DNA of 64,000 bases from GCA-2683825 sp965662355 (GTDB lineage Bacteria > Planctomycetota > UBA1135 > GCA-002686595), in the NCBI GenBank assembly GCA_965662355.1, contig CBFIHP010000003.1, forward strand, positions 124,001-188,000. The letters run 5' to 3'. Both the position numbers and the translations under genes were made by a program. Below are positions 30,845 to 40,397 of the stretch, piece after piece. Position 1 is the stretch's first letter. Every line of letters starts with the position of its first letter. The notes under the pieces are model-generated. The model had not been told where the DNA came from and ran no database searches. It worked only from the letters and a program-made list of their open reading frames with translations.

Positions 30845-31630
30845 ATGCATCTTCAGATTCTCGGCAGTGGCAGTCAGGGCAATTCCCTGCTCATTCGAGC
30901 GGGCGAGCTGCACATACTCCTGGATGCGGGACTGTCCATGGAGGAGATGGAAGCGCGCTTGAGCGACGCTCGCGTCTCGCCCAGTCGACTTGACGCGATC
31001 GCCTTGACCCACGGCCACCTCGATCACTCACGGGCCGCCGGCAGGCTGGCCAAGAAGTCCGGAGCAACCGTCATCTGCTGCGAGCGCTTGATGCGCAACC
31101 ACGCGCTGCGCAAGGCCCCGCGCCTACGCACGCTTCCCGTCGGTATCCCGATCGATGTCGAAGCAGCGCGCGGCACCGATAGGGCCACGATACTCGCCGT
31201 GCAAGTCCCCCACGACGCCGATCCAACCGTCGCCTTTCGCGTCGAGCACAAAGGCCGCATCGCCTGCCTGATCACGGACCTGGGTTCGCACACACCTGCG
31301 CTGAAGCGCTATCTCTCCGACGCACACGTCTGTGTGCTCGAATTCAATCACGACGAAGAGCGGCTGTCGAAGGGCACGTATCCCGACCCGTTGAAGAAAC
31401 GCATACGCGGCTCCCATGGACATCTGTCGAACGCACAGGCCGCGCACTGCCTCGGCGATCTCATCAACTCCAACTTGCACACGCTCGTGCTCGCCCATCT
31501 CTCGCACGAGAACAACACGAAGGAGCTGGCCCACGCGGCCGCCTCCGAGGTCCTCGCCCGTGCTGGAAGACCCGACGTTCGGGTTCTGATCGCCGAACAG
31601 AAGGTCATCGGGGCCAACCTCGCGGTCTGA
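30845..31630 (+). CDS. Metallo-beta-lactamase-fold hydrolase, YycJ/WalJ-like
   Basis: 261 residues. It opens with LQILGSGSQGNSLLI, typical of the YycJ group, and has the metal-binding THGHLDHSRA (about 59-68), a later His in VPHDAD, Asp in LITDLGSH and a C-terminal LAHLSHENNT. These give the HxHxDH and additional ligands of the fold. YycJ-type proteins act as 5'-to-3' DNA exonucleases in mismatch repair or cell-wall-linked processes. The role here is uncertain. It is wedged between two membrane-protein genes, four bases after the first and 51 before the second. Confidence 0.85.
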   Translation: MHLQILGSGSQGNSLLIRAGELHILLDAGLSMEEMEARLSDARVSPSRLDAIALTHGHLDHSRAAGRLAKKSGATVICCERLMRNHALRKAPRLRTLPVGIPIDVEAARGTDRATILAVQVPHDADPTVAFRVEHKGRIACLITDLGSHTPALKRYLSDAHVCVLEFNHDEERLSKGTYPDPLKKRIRGSHGHLSNAQAAHCLGDLINSNLHTLVLAHLSHENNTKELAHAAASEVLARAGRPDVRVLIAEQKVIGANLAV

Positions 31631-31681
31631 GCCAGCTCATCCTTGCTTTTGTAGGGCCTGTTTGCTCAAACCGCGTTCCTC

Positions 31682-33370
31682 GTGAGTCCCTTCATTCGCT
31701 CACAGGCCATCACGCGCGGCGACCGCTTGGTCGCTCTGTCCGTGTTCCTGGTGCTCCTGGCCGCATTCACCGCTACCTTCTCGGGGCTACCGGACAATCC
31801 CGATTCCGAGGTCGAGTTCCAGACCACCAGCGCCCTGGCGCGAAAAGGAACGTTCGCCATCGGTGGGACTCCCGAAGCCGACGCCATCCTCGAGCACAAC
31901 TTCAACATCAAGAAGGGTCGCCCCGGGCGCGAGAACGAGTACTTCTCCTGGTTCGGTGTCGGCCAGGCACTGGTCGCCTTGCCTTTCTATTATGTCGGCA
32001 GCGGCCTGGAGCGCCTGTTTCCGGAGTTCGAGCAACGCCATCTTGAAACCACGGCCTACGGCTTTCCGCGCTCGGAGTATTTCCAGCACCTCGTCGTCGG
32101 TTGGCGCAACCCGCTCCTGACCGCACTGACCGGGGCTCTTGTCGTTTTCGTCTCGCGACACATCGGAACGAAACGGCGCTATGCATGGATCGTCGGCCTG
32201 ACCTACGGGCTCTGCACCTTTGCCTGGCCCCAGGCACGTTCGACCTTGAGCGGTGTGCAGGCGACGTTCTTTCTATTCTTCGGCTTCCTCATGCTGTTGC
32301 GCACCGCCGAGGACATCGCGCGTTACCAACGTCCTCGCCCCTTCGCACCGCTTCTGTTCGGGGTCTGCCTCGGGATGACCTTCCTCACGCGAGCAATTCT
32401 CGCGCCTGCGGTGCTGGTTCTGAGTGTCGCCTTCGTCTGGGCGTTGTTCAGGGGTTGGAAACGAACGCACCGCCAAGGAATGCCCCTGCGCGAGCTCGCC
32501 ATGGGGTTCGTTCCAGCGCTGGGGTTCCTGGGCTTTTTCCTGTGGATCAACCACGCGCGCTTCGGAGATCCGTTCGAAACTGGCTATGGCCCAGCAGGTC
32601 AGTACTTCGGCGGGCATCCTGGCGAGGGACTCTTCTACCTGCTTGTGTCCCCTGGAGCCGGCCTGCTCTGGATGGCACCGGGCGTCATGCTCGCGTTCTT
32701 CTGGTTCCAGCGGCAGTTTGATCGCAGCAACCTCCGGCTGTTCGCCATGCTGTGCGCGCTCTGCACGTCGGTTGCACTACCGACCGCCCTGTTGACCGGC
32801 TGGCACGGAGCCCACACCTACGGGCCGCGCTACCTCCTACCGCTCTTGCCGTTTCTGTGGATCGGGGTCGGCCCGGCCCTCGATGCGCTCCACCAGAATC
32901 CTGCCGGCAGCTTCATCGCCAAGTGCACATTGGCCCTCGGCCTGCTCACGAGTCTCCCGGGTGTCCTCGTCGACTACGCCACGCACAACGATCTGGCATT
33001 GCAAGCGGTGCGCATAGCCTACCCCGACTTCGAGACCGACTTCGAAAACGAAGCCAGTCGCGAAGAGGCCTGGTTCGTCGAAACGAAGCGGGACTGGCGC
33101 TTCGCCGCGCCCTGGGCCCACTGGCGCATTTTCCGCCACCGCGTCGCGGGCCTGGGCGAATCCTATCCCGTACGCGAGATCTTCTTTCTCGAGAGCGACG
33201 AGGTCATCCAACCCGTCTACGAACGCGAGAGAGGCTTCATGCACATGGCCTGGATCGACTTCAGACAACGCCTCGGGGGTCACCTCGAGCCTGCTATCGC
33301 CGCTTGCATCCTGATGATCGGAGCGGGGCTCGTATTTGCGGTTCGGGGTCTCGATCCCGACATGGCCTGA
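31682..33370 (+). CDS. Multi-pass membrane protein, glycosyltransferase-39-like topology
   Basis: 562 residues from a GTG start. About ten hydrophobic segments follow an N-terminal helix. The first extracytoplasmic loop contains NPDSEVEFQTTSAL, with an acidic pair as in GT-C enzymes, and a later block reads TGWHGAHTYGPRYLLPLLPF, which resembles the tail of several PMT/GT39 proteins. A soluble C-terminal part of about 100 residues precedes a last helix. I infer a membrane glycosyltransferase using a polyprenyl-phosphate sugar; the assignment is by topology and short motifs only. It runs convergently towards the GT2 gene, which could make such a donor. Confidence 0.72.
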   Translation: MSPFIRSQAITRGDRLVALSVFLVLLAAFTATFSGLPDNPDSEVEFQTTSALARKGTFAIGGTPEADAILEHNFNIKKGRPGRENEYFSWFGVGQALVALPFYYVGSGLERLFPEFEQRHLETTAYGFPRSEYFQHLVVGWRNPLLTALTGALVVFVSRHIGTKRRYAWIVGLTYGLCTFAWPQARSTLSGVQATFFLFFGFLMLLRTAEDIARYQRPRPFAPLLFGVCLGMTFLTRAILAPAVLVLSVAFVWALFRGWKRTHRQGMPLRELAMGFVPALGFLGFFLWINHARFGDPFETGYGPAGQYFGGHPGEGLFYLLVSPGAGLLWMAPGVMLAFFWFQRQFDRSNLRLFAMLCALCTSVALPTALLTGWHGAHTYGPRYLLPLLPFLWIGVGPALDALHQNPAGSFIAKCTLALGLLTSLPGVLVDYATHNDLALQAVRIAYPDFETDFENEASREEAWFVETKRDWRFAAPWAHWRIFRHRVAGLGESYPVREIFFLESDEVIQPVYERERGFMHMAWIDFRQRLGGHLEPAIAACILMIGAGLVFAVRGLDPDMA

Positions 33371-33397
33371 CCAGCGCCGCATCCCAATCGCCGTCGT

Positions 33398-34093
33398 TCA
33401 GGCCTTGCCGAAGACTCCGTACTTGAGAAGCGCCCAGACGGCCGACACCCCATCGCGCGGGCGGATCTTCTTGCCGGCGGCGTAGTCGCGGCCTGCATAG
33501 CGCACGGGAACCTCGTAGATGCGCGCTTTCATCCTCGCCACCTTGCACGTGATCTCGGGTTCGAGGGCGAAGCCATTCGATTTCACATCCAGCCGCCGCG
33601 CGATGTCGGCACGGAAGGCCTTGTAGCAGGTCTCCATGTCGGTGAGGTTCAGATTGGTCACGATGTTGGAGATCATCGTGAGGACGCGATTGCCTAGGTA
33701 GTGATGGTAGAGGTGGACGCGACCGTAGGATCCGCCGAGAAAACGGCTGCCGAACACGACGTCGGCGTGGCCTTCATCGATGGGCCGGAGCAGGGCAGCG
33801 TAGTCCTCCGGACTGTATTCGAGATCGGCGTCCTGGATCAGAACGACATCCCCCACGAAGTGCTTCAACGCCGTGGCGATGGCGGCCCCCTTGCCGCTGT
33901 TCTCTTCGTGGCGGAAGACGCGCACGTTGTCGTGACGCTCTTCCAATTGCGCCAAGATCTCGGGGGTGCGATCGGTGGAACCGTCGTCGACGATCACGAG
34001 CTCCTTCTCGAACGGCGTCGCCTGGACCTGAGCGATGATCTCCTCCAGCGTGGCCTCTTCGTTGAGGACCGGAATCAGGATCGAGAGTTTCAT
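33398..34093 (-). CDS. GT2-family glycosyltransferase, dolichol-phosphate-mannose-synthase-like
   Basis: 231 residues. GT-A fold with ILIPVLNEEATL at the start, the nucleotide-binding VIVDDGSTDRT (Asp36/Asp37) and the metal motif QDADLEY (Asp88, Asp90). The GSRFLGG and METCYKAFR blocks are typical of polyprenyl-phosphate mannosyl/glucosyl transferases of the DPM1 type. It has no C-terminal membrane helices, so it acts at the cytoplasmic face. It probably charges a lipid carrier with sugar for nearby membrane transferases. Confidence 0.9.
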   Translation of the reverse strand: MKLSILIPVLNEEATLEEIIAQVQATPFEKELVIVDDGSTDRTPEILAQLEERHDNVRVFRHEENSGKGAAIATALKHFVGDVVLIQDADLEYSPEDYAALLRPIDEGHADVVFGSRFLGGSYGRVHLYHHYLGNRVLTMISNIVTNLNLTDMETCYKAFRADIARRLDVKSNGFALEPEITCKVARMKARIYEVPVRYAGRDYAAGKKIRPRDGVSAVWALLKYGVFGKA

Positions 34094-34281
34094 CGGGGAT
34101 TAAGGCGTGGGAAGGGAGAGAGCCGATTCGAGGATACCCGATGTGGCCCCGATCCCCGGGCCCGGGACGCGGCTTGGAACCACGATCCGTATGGGCCTCC
34201 GCACCGAGACCCGGAGCCCGGAAAAAGCTGCCTGTTCGGGGCCGGAATTCTAGCCCCGGCCAGGCCTCGAAGTACTCCGAA

Positions 34282-35436
34282 TCAGGGGATGACCCGATAG
34301 ATCATGGCGGCCATCGAGTCGAGGACGAAAAGCTCGTCGGAATCCGTGATCGCCAAGGAGAACTCGCCCCCCATCGACATCACCCCACCCAAAGTCGTGG
34401 TCTGGAGCGTCATGAGATCGCAGGAGCGCAGTTGGCCGGTACTGGAATCTACCCAGTAGAGGATGTCGTCTGAAGTGGCCAGGGGGGCCACAGGTCGAGC
34501 GACGTTGGCCAGCGTACCTATCCCGTCCAGCGTCGCGTCCGTGCCGGTTCCGATCAGAGTGTCGGACGTGCCGTCGAAGCCGCCGAAGAAGGCGGGATCC
34601 CCCACCAGCAGCGTACGGATCCGATGACCGCCCATGGCCATGCTGCCCTTCTCGGTCACGATCAGCTCACCGGCACATGTCACGGTCAAACCGCTCGGAG
34701 TGTCGAAGCCGGTTTGATTCAGGCCGCCGTCGTTGTGGAGCGGCGAGCCAAAACCTGCGATCGTGGTGGACACCGGGACCCCGAAGGGGGTGATGAGACG
34801 AATCGAGTGATTGCCCGAGTCGGCGACGAAGACGCTGCCATCCCCCGCTGCCAGGACCTGGGTGATCTCGGTGAAGCTGAAGCGCGTCAGCGAACCCGCA
34901 CCATCGGAGTTGCCGCCGCTCTCGCTCGGGAAGCCCACGAGGAAGGAGACGTCGTTCGTGGTCACGCGACTGACCACCAGAAGCGTGTTCGAGGTCTGCT
35001 CGATGACGAGCAGGTTCGACGCGTCGAGGATCGCCATGCCCGAGATCACGGCATCCGAAGTGATAGGTGGTGTGACTCCGGCATTGGTCAGGAGGTTGTC
35101 GATCTCGATGTTGTCAACCAGCATCGTCATGGTCGGCGGGAGCCCCATGCCGACATCGACGAGCCAGATGCTGTCGTCCGCGGCGCTCAGGTAGAACGTG
35201 TCCGTGCCAGCCACGCCAACGATCTGGCTGTCGGGACCGATCATGCCCATCAGAGTGTCGCCATTCATCAGATCGACGCTCGCCAGAGTCGGGGGCATCC
35301 CGGAACAGCCCTGGGTACCGGCCAGGGAAGGGACGATGGGATTGAACTGGGATCCGGCCTGGCTCGTGCCCTTCTTGCAAGCGAGACCCGAAGAGAGGAG
35401 GAGCGCGAACCCGAGGACCTGGACGAGAGACTTCAT
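34282..35436 (-). CDS. Lipoprotein with predicted beta-propeller (NHL-like) repeats
   Basis: 384 residues from the ATG at 35436, chosen because it gives the signal MKSLVQVLGFALLLSSGLAC with lipid Cys20. The rest is a series of beta-rich repeats with blocks such as DGSVFVADSGNHSIRLITPFG and SDELFVLDSMAAMIYRV, which are NHL/six-bladed-propeller-like. No catalytic residues are evident. It is probably an exported binding or sensor protein. A stem of GGGGC/GCCCC (34238-34257) lies just past its stop and may end the transcript before the GT2 gene. Confidence 0.78.
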   Translation of the reverse strand: MKSLVQVLGFALLLSSGLACKKGTSQAGSQFNPIVPSLAGTQGCSGMPPTLASVDLMNGDTLMGMIGPDSQIVGVAGTDTFYLSAADDSIWLVDVGMGLPPTMTMLVDNIEIDNLLTNAGVTPPITSDAVISGMAILDASNLLVIEQTSNTLLVVSRVTTNDVSFLVGFPSESGGNSDGAGSLTRFSFTEITQVLAAGDGSVFVADSGNHSIRLITPFGVPVSTTIAGFGSPLHNDGGLNQTGFDTPSGLTVTCAGELIVTEKGSMAMGGHRIRTLLVGDPAFFGGFDGTSDTLIGTGTDATLDGIGTLANVARPVAPLATSDDILYWVDSSTGQLRSCDLMTLQTTTLGGVMSMGGEFSLAITDSDELFVLDSMAAMIYRVIP

Positions 35437-35535
35437 CCGGGCAGTATCCCCCGCACCCCGACTCCTGTGCAAGGATCCGCAGCAAGTGAGCAGAAGACGG
35501 CTACCCGGGCTGGTAAGGAACCCGTCAGGGCTGCG

Positions 35536-36954
35536 TTAGGCGCTCTCGGCCTGGGCCGCCTGGTCCTCGTCGTGCTTCTCGGCCTCGGCCGTGTCGACCA
35601 CGGTCATCTCCTCATCGCCCGAGACAACGAGCTTCTTGCCCTGCTTGTCCATGATCGTGAGCAGGTGCACCGGTCTCTGCCAGAAGGCCGCGAGGTTGCG
35701 CAGCGTCTCCTGGGCCCGGCCCATTTGCAGATCGCGCCCATCGTGGTGGTGTACGAGCAGGAGCTCGCCCTCTCCCTCGGTATCGACGCCGACCAGCTGG
35801 ATTTGAGGCAGCCCACCCCACGCGAGCTGGTGCAGAAGCCACGACTTCGCGGCCCGCCAATCGAAATCCCCCAGCGCTTCCCCGGGCTGCTGGGGCAGGA
35901 TCGGGCGGATGTGTCGCACGGTGAACTCCTCGTCCACCAGCTTGTGGATGAGGCTCACATCGTTGTGAACGCGCCGGAGCTGGAATATGTCCTCACCACG
36001 CGCCTCGGCGTGCCGGTAGAGCTCGATGCCCAGTTTGTACGGGTTCAGATTCCCCTGACCGGTCATCGTGGCGGACGAGTGACAGTCGGCGAAGTCCAGG
36101 ATCTCGGAGGGCTCGAGCAACCCCCCGGTCAAGAGCCGAGAGTGCCAGAACGAGGCCCACCCCTCGTTCATGATCTTCGTCATGCGTTGCGGCGAGAAGT
36201 AGTACGCCTCCGCCCGCACGATGTGAAGGATGTCACGCTGCCATGCCTCGAGCGGCGCGTTCTCCTCGAGGAAGCCCAGGATGTCGTACGTCGGCAGACG
36301 GCTGGCTTTCGGCCGCAGATCAATGTCCTGGGCCGGCTCGGGCTTCAAGGCCGTCGTGCTGAGCGACTCGAGCAGGCGCAGGGCGCGCTCCGACGCCGGC
36401 GTGTGGACGCTTCGTGATTCCGGGGGGCTCGCATGTTCGCGCAGCGGCAGGTACGGATCCACGAGGGTGTCCACCGACAGCGCTTTGTCGAGGAACTTCT
36501 CGACCGCCTCGAGCCCAATGGCGTCGATGTAGCGCCGGATCCGCGTCGAGTGGTTGCCCATCGAATCCAGCATCTTGCGGTCCGTCGGGGCGAACCACAG
36601 GTTGTTCTTGAAGAAGTCGCCGTGGCCATAGACGTGGGCCATGACCAGCTTTTGCTCGAGCAGCGAATTCGACCGCACCAGGTAGGCGTAGGTCGGATCG
36701 TTGTTGATGACGAGCTCGTAGATCTTGGAGAGTCCCCAGAAACGCCCCTTCTCGAGGCGCTCGAACTCCATGCCAAAACGCCACGAAGGATAGCGAACCG
36801 GAAACCCACCATAGGACGCGACGCCATTCACGTCCTTGGCATCCAGCAACTCGAAGACGACCTCGAAGAAGTCCAGCCCGGCGTCGCGAGCCGCACTCTC
36901 GATGACGAGAGCCTGGTACTTCAGAGCCGCGGGAAGATCCGATTTCAGGCGCAC
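35536..36954 (-). CDS. SpoVR-family protein
   Basis: 472 residues from a GTG at 36954. I prefer this start because it follows the yeaH stop by four bases and has GGTAGG upstream; an in-frame ATG at 37002 would overlap yeaH by 44 bases. Family blocks include GLDFFEVVFE, GGFPVRYPSWRFG, YELVINNDPTYAYL, MAHVYGHGDFFKNN and NEGWASFWH. SpoVR/YcgB proteins are widespread, soluble and of unknown chemistry, tied to sporulation in Bacillus and to stress elsewhere. With yeaH and prkA it makes the conserved three-gene module. The C-terminal tail is Glu/Ala-rich. Confidence 0.92.
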   Translation of the reverse strand: MRLKSDLPAALKYQALVIESAARDAGLDFFEVVFELLDAKDVNGVASYGGFPVRYPSWRFGMEFERLEKGRFWGLSKIYELVINNDPTYAYLVRSNSLLEQKLVMAHVYGHGDFFKNNLWFAPTDRKMLDSMGNHSTRIRRYIDAIGLEAVEKFLDKALSVDTLVDPYLPLREHASPPESRSVHTPASERALRLLESLSTTALKPEPAQDIDLRPKASRLPTYDILGFLEENAPLEAWQRDILHIVRAEAYYFSPQRMTKIMNEGWASFWHSRLLTGGLLEPSEILDFADCHSSATMTGQGNLNPYKLGIELYRHAEARGEDIFQLRRVHNDVSLIHKLVDEEFTVRHIRPILPQQPGEALGDFDWRAAKSWLLHQLAWGGLPQIQLVGVDTEGEGELLLVHHHDGRDLQMGRAQETLRNLAAFWQRPVHLLTIMDKQGKKLVVSGDEEMTVVDTAEAEKHDEDQAAQAESA

Positions 36955-36958
36955 GGGC

Positions 36959-38062
36959 TTACCTACCTTTTCCCAGGAAGGCCCGAATCGCTTCCGGGAC
37001 ATCGTTCTTGTCGTTCACCGAACTCGTCACGAGCATCTCCTCGGCACCGAGGGCACCGTCCAGGTCCTTCTTGAACTGTCCAGAGCCGTGGGCCGACTTC
37101 ACCTGGCCGTAGCAAAACTGATTCACCCGCGGGAGAATCTCGTCGCGTAGCATCGAGACACAGAGCTCTGTATCGCGCGCCGACCAGTTGTCACCGTCGG
37201 AATAGTGGAACGGGTAGATATTCCAGTCCTCGGGGCGGTAGCGCTCGGCGATTTGCTTCAAGCAAAGCTCGTAGGCCGAGGAGATCTTGGTTCCACCGGA
37301 TTCGCGCAGGTGAAAGAAGGTGTGCTGATCCACGACACGCGCAACGGCATCGTGAACGATGTAGACGACCTCGAGGTTCTTGTACTGACTGCGCAGCCAG
37401 GTATCGATCCAGAAGGCCTTGATGCGCACGATCTCCTTCTGCTCGCGCCCCATCGACCCCGAAACATCCATCATGTGGAAGACGACGGCCGAAGAATCGG
37501 GCTGGGGACAGCTCTTGCGCATGCGATAGCGAAAATCCTGTCGCTCGGGAAGGATGCGCGGATTGTCGTAGTCGTAGACACCGCTGGCGATCGACCGCAG
37601 GAGCGCGTTCTTGAACGAGCGGCGGAAGTGGCGCAGGGAATCGGGGCCTGTCTGACGGACGCCGTTGTAGCGCCCACCATCCGTTGAGAGCTCCTTGACA
37701 CCGCGCGGTTGGATGTTCGGGAGCTGGAGCTCGTCACCGAGCATCTCCGCGAGCTCGTCCAGGTCGACCTCGACCTCGAGGATGTGGTTGCCGGCCTGGC
37801 TGCCCGCGCCTCCCGGGCCCTCGCCCTCCGCGGCTTCGCCCTCGTTGGACTCGCCACCTTCGCCACCGTCACGCCCACGGCCCTTCGGGTTGTCACCGAA
37901 GATGAACCGCGGCAGTTCGATTTGCGGCAGGGGAATCGAGACCGCGCGGTCGCCCGCACGGCCGATCAGCTCGCCGGTCGAGAGGTACTTGCGCAGATCC
38001 TGACGAATCCTGCCACGTACGATCTCTCGAAAGCGAGCACGGTCGGCCTCGATGCGGAACAC
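36959..38062 (-). CDS. yeaH: YeaH/YhbH family protein with VWA-like domain
   Basis: 367 residues (DUF444). The N-terminal region has an Arg-rich start and a Gly/Glu-rich low-complexity stretch (60-92, GEGGESNEGEAAEGEG). A von Willebrand A-like domain follows with a MIDAS motif DVSGSM (Asp199, Ser201, Ser203) and the later HYSDGDNW block. It is the invariable partner of the PrkA kinase and SpoVR. Its start lies 12 bases after the prkA stop, so the three genes form one operon. Confidence 0.93.
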   Translation of the reverse strand: MFRIEADRARFREIVRGRIRQDLRKYLSTGELIGRAGDRAVSIPLPQIELPRFIFGDNPKGRGRDGGEGGESNEGEAAEGEGPGGAGSQAGNHILEVEVDLDELAEMLGDELQLPNIQPRGVKELSTDGGRYNGVRQTGPDSLRHFRRSFKNALLRSIASGVYDYDNPRILPERQDFRYRMRKSCPQPDSSAVVFHMMDVSGSMGREQKEIVRIKAFWIDTWLRSQYKNLEVVYIVHDAVARVVDQHTFFHLRESGGTKISSAYELCLKQIAERYRPEDWNIYPFHYSDGDNWSARDTELCVSMLRDEILPRVNQFCYGQVKSAHGSGQFKKDLDGALGAEEMLVTSSVNDKNDVPEAIRAFLGKGR

Positions 38063-38074
38063 TGGAGCCTCCCG

Positions 38075-40117
38075 CTACGCGGCCTCGGATGGGGAGTCTT
38101 TGGCTTCGCCGCGGGCAAACAATGCCGCAACGTACTGGAGTACGTCTTCCGCACTCTTGTCATCGTAGTTGAACTGCTCGCACAGGCGGCGGCGAATGAC
38201 CTTGATCTTCTCACGGGTCTCGGGGTCGACCACGGTCGAAACGAGGCTCGTCAACTGGATTGTGTCGCGGCGGTCCTCGAAGAGCTTCAGCTCGAGAGCT
38301 CGTGTCAGGCGCTTGTTCTGGCGGTAGTCGAAGGTCTTGCCTTCGATGTGCAGCGCCGCGATGTAGTTCATCATCTCGTGGCGGAAGTCATCCTTGCGAG
38401 ACTCCGGAATGTCGATCTTCGTCTCGATCGAACGCATCAGGCGCTCGTCGGGATCGCGTTCCTTGCCCGAGGCATCGATGACCTTTTCACGGGTCGTGTA
38501 AGCCTTCACGTTGTCGATGTACTTGGCGCACAACCGATCGACGGCTTCACGGTCCGCCGCAACCGCAACCTGAACCTCGTGCTTGATGACCTCCTCGTAC
38601 TCCTCGCGAGCATGGGAGATCAGCTGGGCATAGCGCTTGCGCAATTCCTCGTTCGTAATGAGGCTGTGGTGCTTTAAGCCGTTTTCGAGGTTCTTGAGGA
38701 CGTCGAGCGGACCGATGCGGTCCTTGTCCAGGACCAGGGCCGAGGCGATACGGTCCTGCACATAGCGCGGGCTGATGCCAAACATGCCTTCGCGTTCGGC
38801 GGACTCGTGCATCTCGCGCACGTTCTCCGTGGTGAAGCCCTGAACTTCCTCGCCGTTGTAGAGCTTGGATTTCTGCAGGATCGAAAGGTTCGGATGCGTG
38901 GGGTCTTCGAGACGCGTCAGGACCGACCACAGCGCCGAGATCTCCATCGTGTGCGGAGCCACCGATGTGTGCGTGATCTCCTCGCGATTGAACTGACGGC
39001 GGTAGATCCGTACTTCGTCCAGGATCGAGAGGTTGTACGGGATATCGATCTTGATCGTCCGATCCCGGAAAGCCTCCATCAACTCGTTGTTCTGGAGCTT
39101 GCGGTACTCCGGCTCGTTCGTGTGCCCGATGATCACCTCGTCGATGGTCGTCTGGGCGAACTTCTTGGGCTTGATCGAGTGTTCCTGGCTGGCGCCCAGG
39201 AGGTCGTAGAGGAAGGCCACGTCGAGCTTCAGGACCTCGACGAATTCCAACAGACCGCGGTTGGCCACGTTGAATTCACCATCGAAGTTGAAGGCACGGG
39301 GATCCGAATCGCTGCCGTACTCTGCGATCCGACGGTAGTTGACGTCTCCGGTCAACTCGGTGGAGTCCTGGTTCTTCTCGTCTTTCGGCTGGAAGGTGCC
39401 GATACCGACGCGATCCTTTTCGGACAGAACGAAGCGCTTGACACGAATGTGCTCGAGGACCTTGCGACAGTCGCCTTCGTAGCGGTCGAGGAGCGTGCGG
39501 AAGTAGTAACGGCTGACCGGATCGAGCTCGCCCTGGATCTCGAGCTTGTAGTCGCCTCGCATGTTGAGGTTAAGCCGATCTTCGACGCTACGCCGTGCCT
39601 CCAGGGGGATCAGGAGCATCGGGTCCTGGTGCATCGGTGATTCGACGACCTCGTCGTCGACGTGCCAGGAGAAGGTGTAGATCGCGCCTGCTTCCGACTG
39701 TGAGTAGAGCTCGAGGCCGCGCTTCAAGAGACGGGCGATCGTGCTCTTCGCAGAGCCGACGGGTCCATGGAGCAGAATGACGCGCTTTTCCGGGCCGAGT
39801 CCCTGGGCGCCGGCCCGAAAGACCTGCACCAGCTGGTTCAGCGGCTCGTCCAGCCCGAAAATCGCATCCCTCCCGCGGTTGAAGGGATCGTTGAAGAGCT
39901 TCCAGCGCGGCGGTGCGCCCCGTTGGGTCGGCAATTCGAAGCCGTGGTACTCGACCATGTCGAGCAACCGCTGCCACGCATTGCGGCAGACTGTCGGGTT
40001 GGCCTCGGCAATCTCGAGGTACTGCTGGAATGAACCCTCCCAGTGGAGGGCTGTGAACTGCTGCGCATCGAGATGCTCTTGCACCACGTCGAACAGCGGC
40101 GCGGGGGATTCTTCCAT
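38075..40117 (-). CDS. prkA: PrkA serine protein kinase / AAA+ protein
   Basis: 680 residues from the ATG at 40117; the frame is open further upstream but without PrkA-like sequence. The N-terminal PrkA AAA domain has a Walker A variant HGPVGSAKST (117-126) and the block IIGHTNEPEY. The C-terminal part carries the PrkA-type helical kinase region (RYVQDRIASAL, MNYIAALHIEGK). In E. coli the orthologue YeaG works in nutrient-stress adaptation, and in Bacillus PrkA is linked to sporulation. First gene of the prkA-yeaH-spoVR operon. Confidence 0.95.
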   Translation of the reverse strand: MEESPAPLFDVVQEHLDAQQFTALHWEGSFQQYLEIAEANPTVCRNAWQRLLDMVEYHGFELPTQRGAPPRWKLFNDPFNRGRDAIFGLDEPLNQLVQVFRAGAQGLGPEKRVILLHGPVGSAKSTIARLLKRGLELYSQSEAGAIYTFSWHVDDEVVESPMHQDPMLLIPLEARRSVEDRLNLNMRGDYKLEIQGELDPVSRYYFRTLLDRYEGDCRKVLEHIRVKRFVLSEKDRVGIGTFQPKDEKNQDSTELTGDVNYRRIAEYGSDSDPRAFNFDGEFNVANRGLLEFVEVLKLDVAFLYDLLGASQEHSIKPKKFAQTTIDEVIIGHTNEPEYRKLQNNELMEAFRDRTIKIDIPYNLSILDEVRIYRRQFNREEITHTSVAPHTMEISALWSVLTRLEDPTHPNLSILQKSKLYNGEEVQGFTTENVREMHESAEREGMFGISPRYVQDRIASALVLDKDRIGPLDVLKNLENGLKHHSLITNEELRKRYAQLISHAREEYEEVIKHEVQVAVAADREAVDRLCAKYIDNVKAYTTREKVIDASGKERDPDERLMRSIETKIDIPESRKDDFRHEMMNYIAALHIEGKTFDYRQNKRLTRALELKLFEDRRDTIQLTSLVSTVVDPETREKIKVIRRRLCEQFNYDDKSAEDVLQYVAALFARGEAKDSPSEAA

Positions 40118-40360
40118 GATTGTCTCCGCAAGGGGCGCGTACACGAATCCCCCGGATGAAGTACGGATGGGGGGACAGACCGGTCGCAACACCCTCCTTC
40201 GACGGCTCGACGCAGGAAATTGAGTCCCGCGGGGTCTTTGAAGCACCGCGGAAGCAGGGGGGCCTGGTGTCGGGGGGGGACAGGAGCGTGGAGGAAGGGG
40301 GTGCGCGGCACGGGTCTGTGAGCCACGTAGCGCCGCAAGATGTTCCTTGGTAGCCGAAAA

Positions 40361-40389
40361 CTGGCATCGGCCCGAACCACTTCTATAGT
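40361..40389 (+). promoter_or_regulatory. Candidate sigma-70-type promoter
   Basis: CTGGCA (40361-40366) and TATAGT (40384-40389) are spaced by 17 bases, a fair match to -35 and -10 elements. Transcription would start at about 40396, almost at the first in-frame ATG (40398) of the next gene. That implies either a leaderless message or use of a later start, such as 40482. The rest of the 280-base divergent region to prkA shows no clear site. Confidence 0.4.
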
Positions 40390-40397
40390 CTCCGGCG

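Noticed and set aside
34624..36417. A long plus-strand open frame (597 codons) opposite the propeller lipoprotein and spoVR
   Set aside because: It is antisense to two well-supported genes, and its product is low-complexity with no family signature. High GC content produces such frames.
38063..40397. A sigma-54 promoter for prkA
   Set aside because: No TGGCAC-N5-TTGC match in the right orientation within the divergent region. A TGGCA at 40362 faces the other way and lacks the GC partner.
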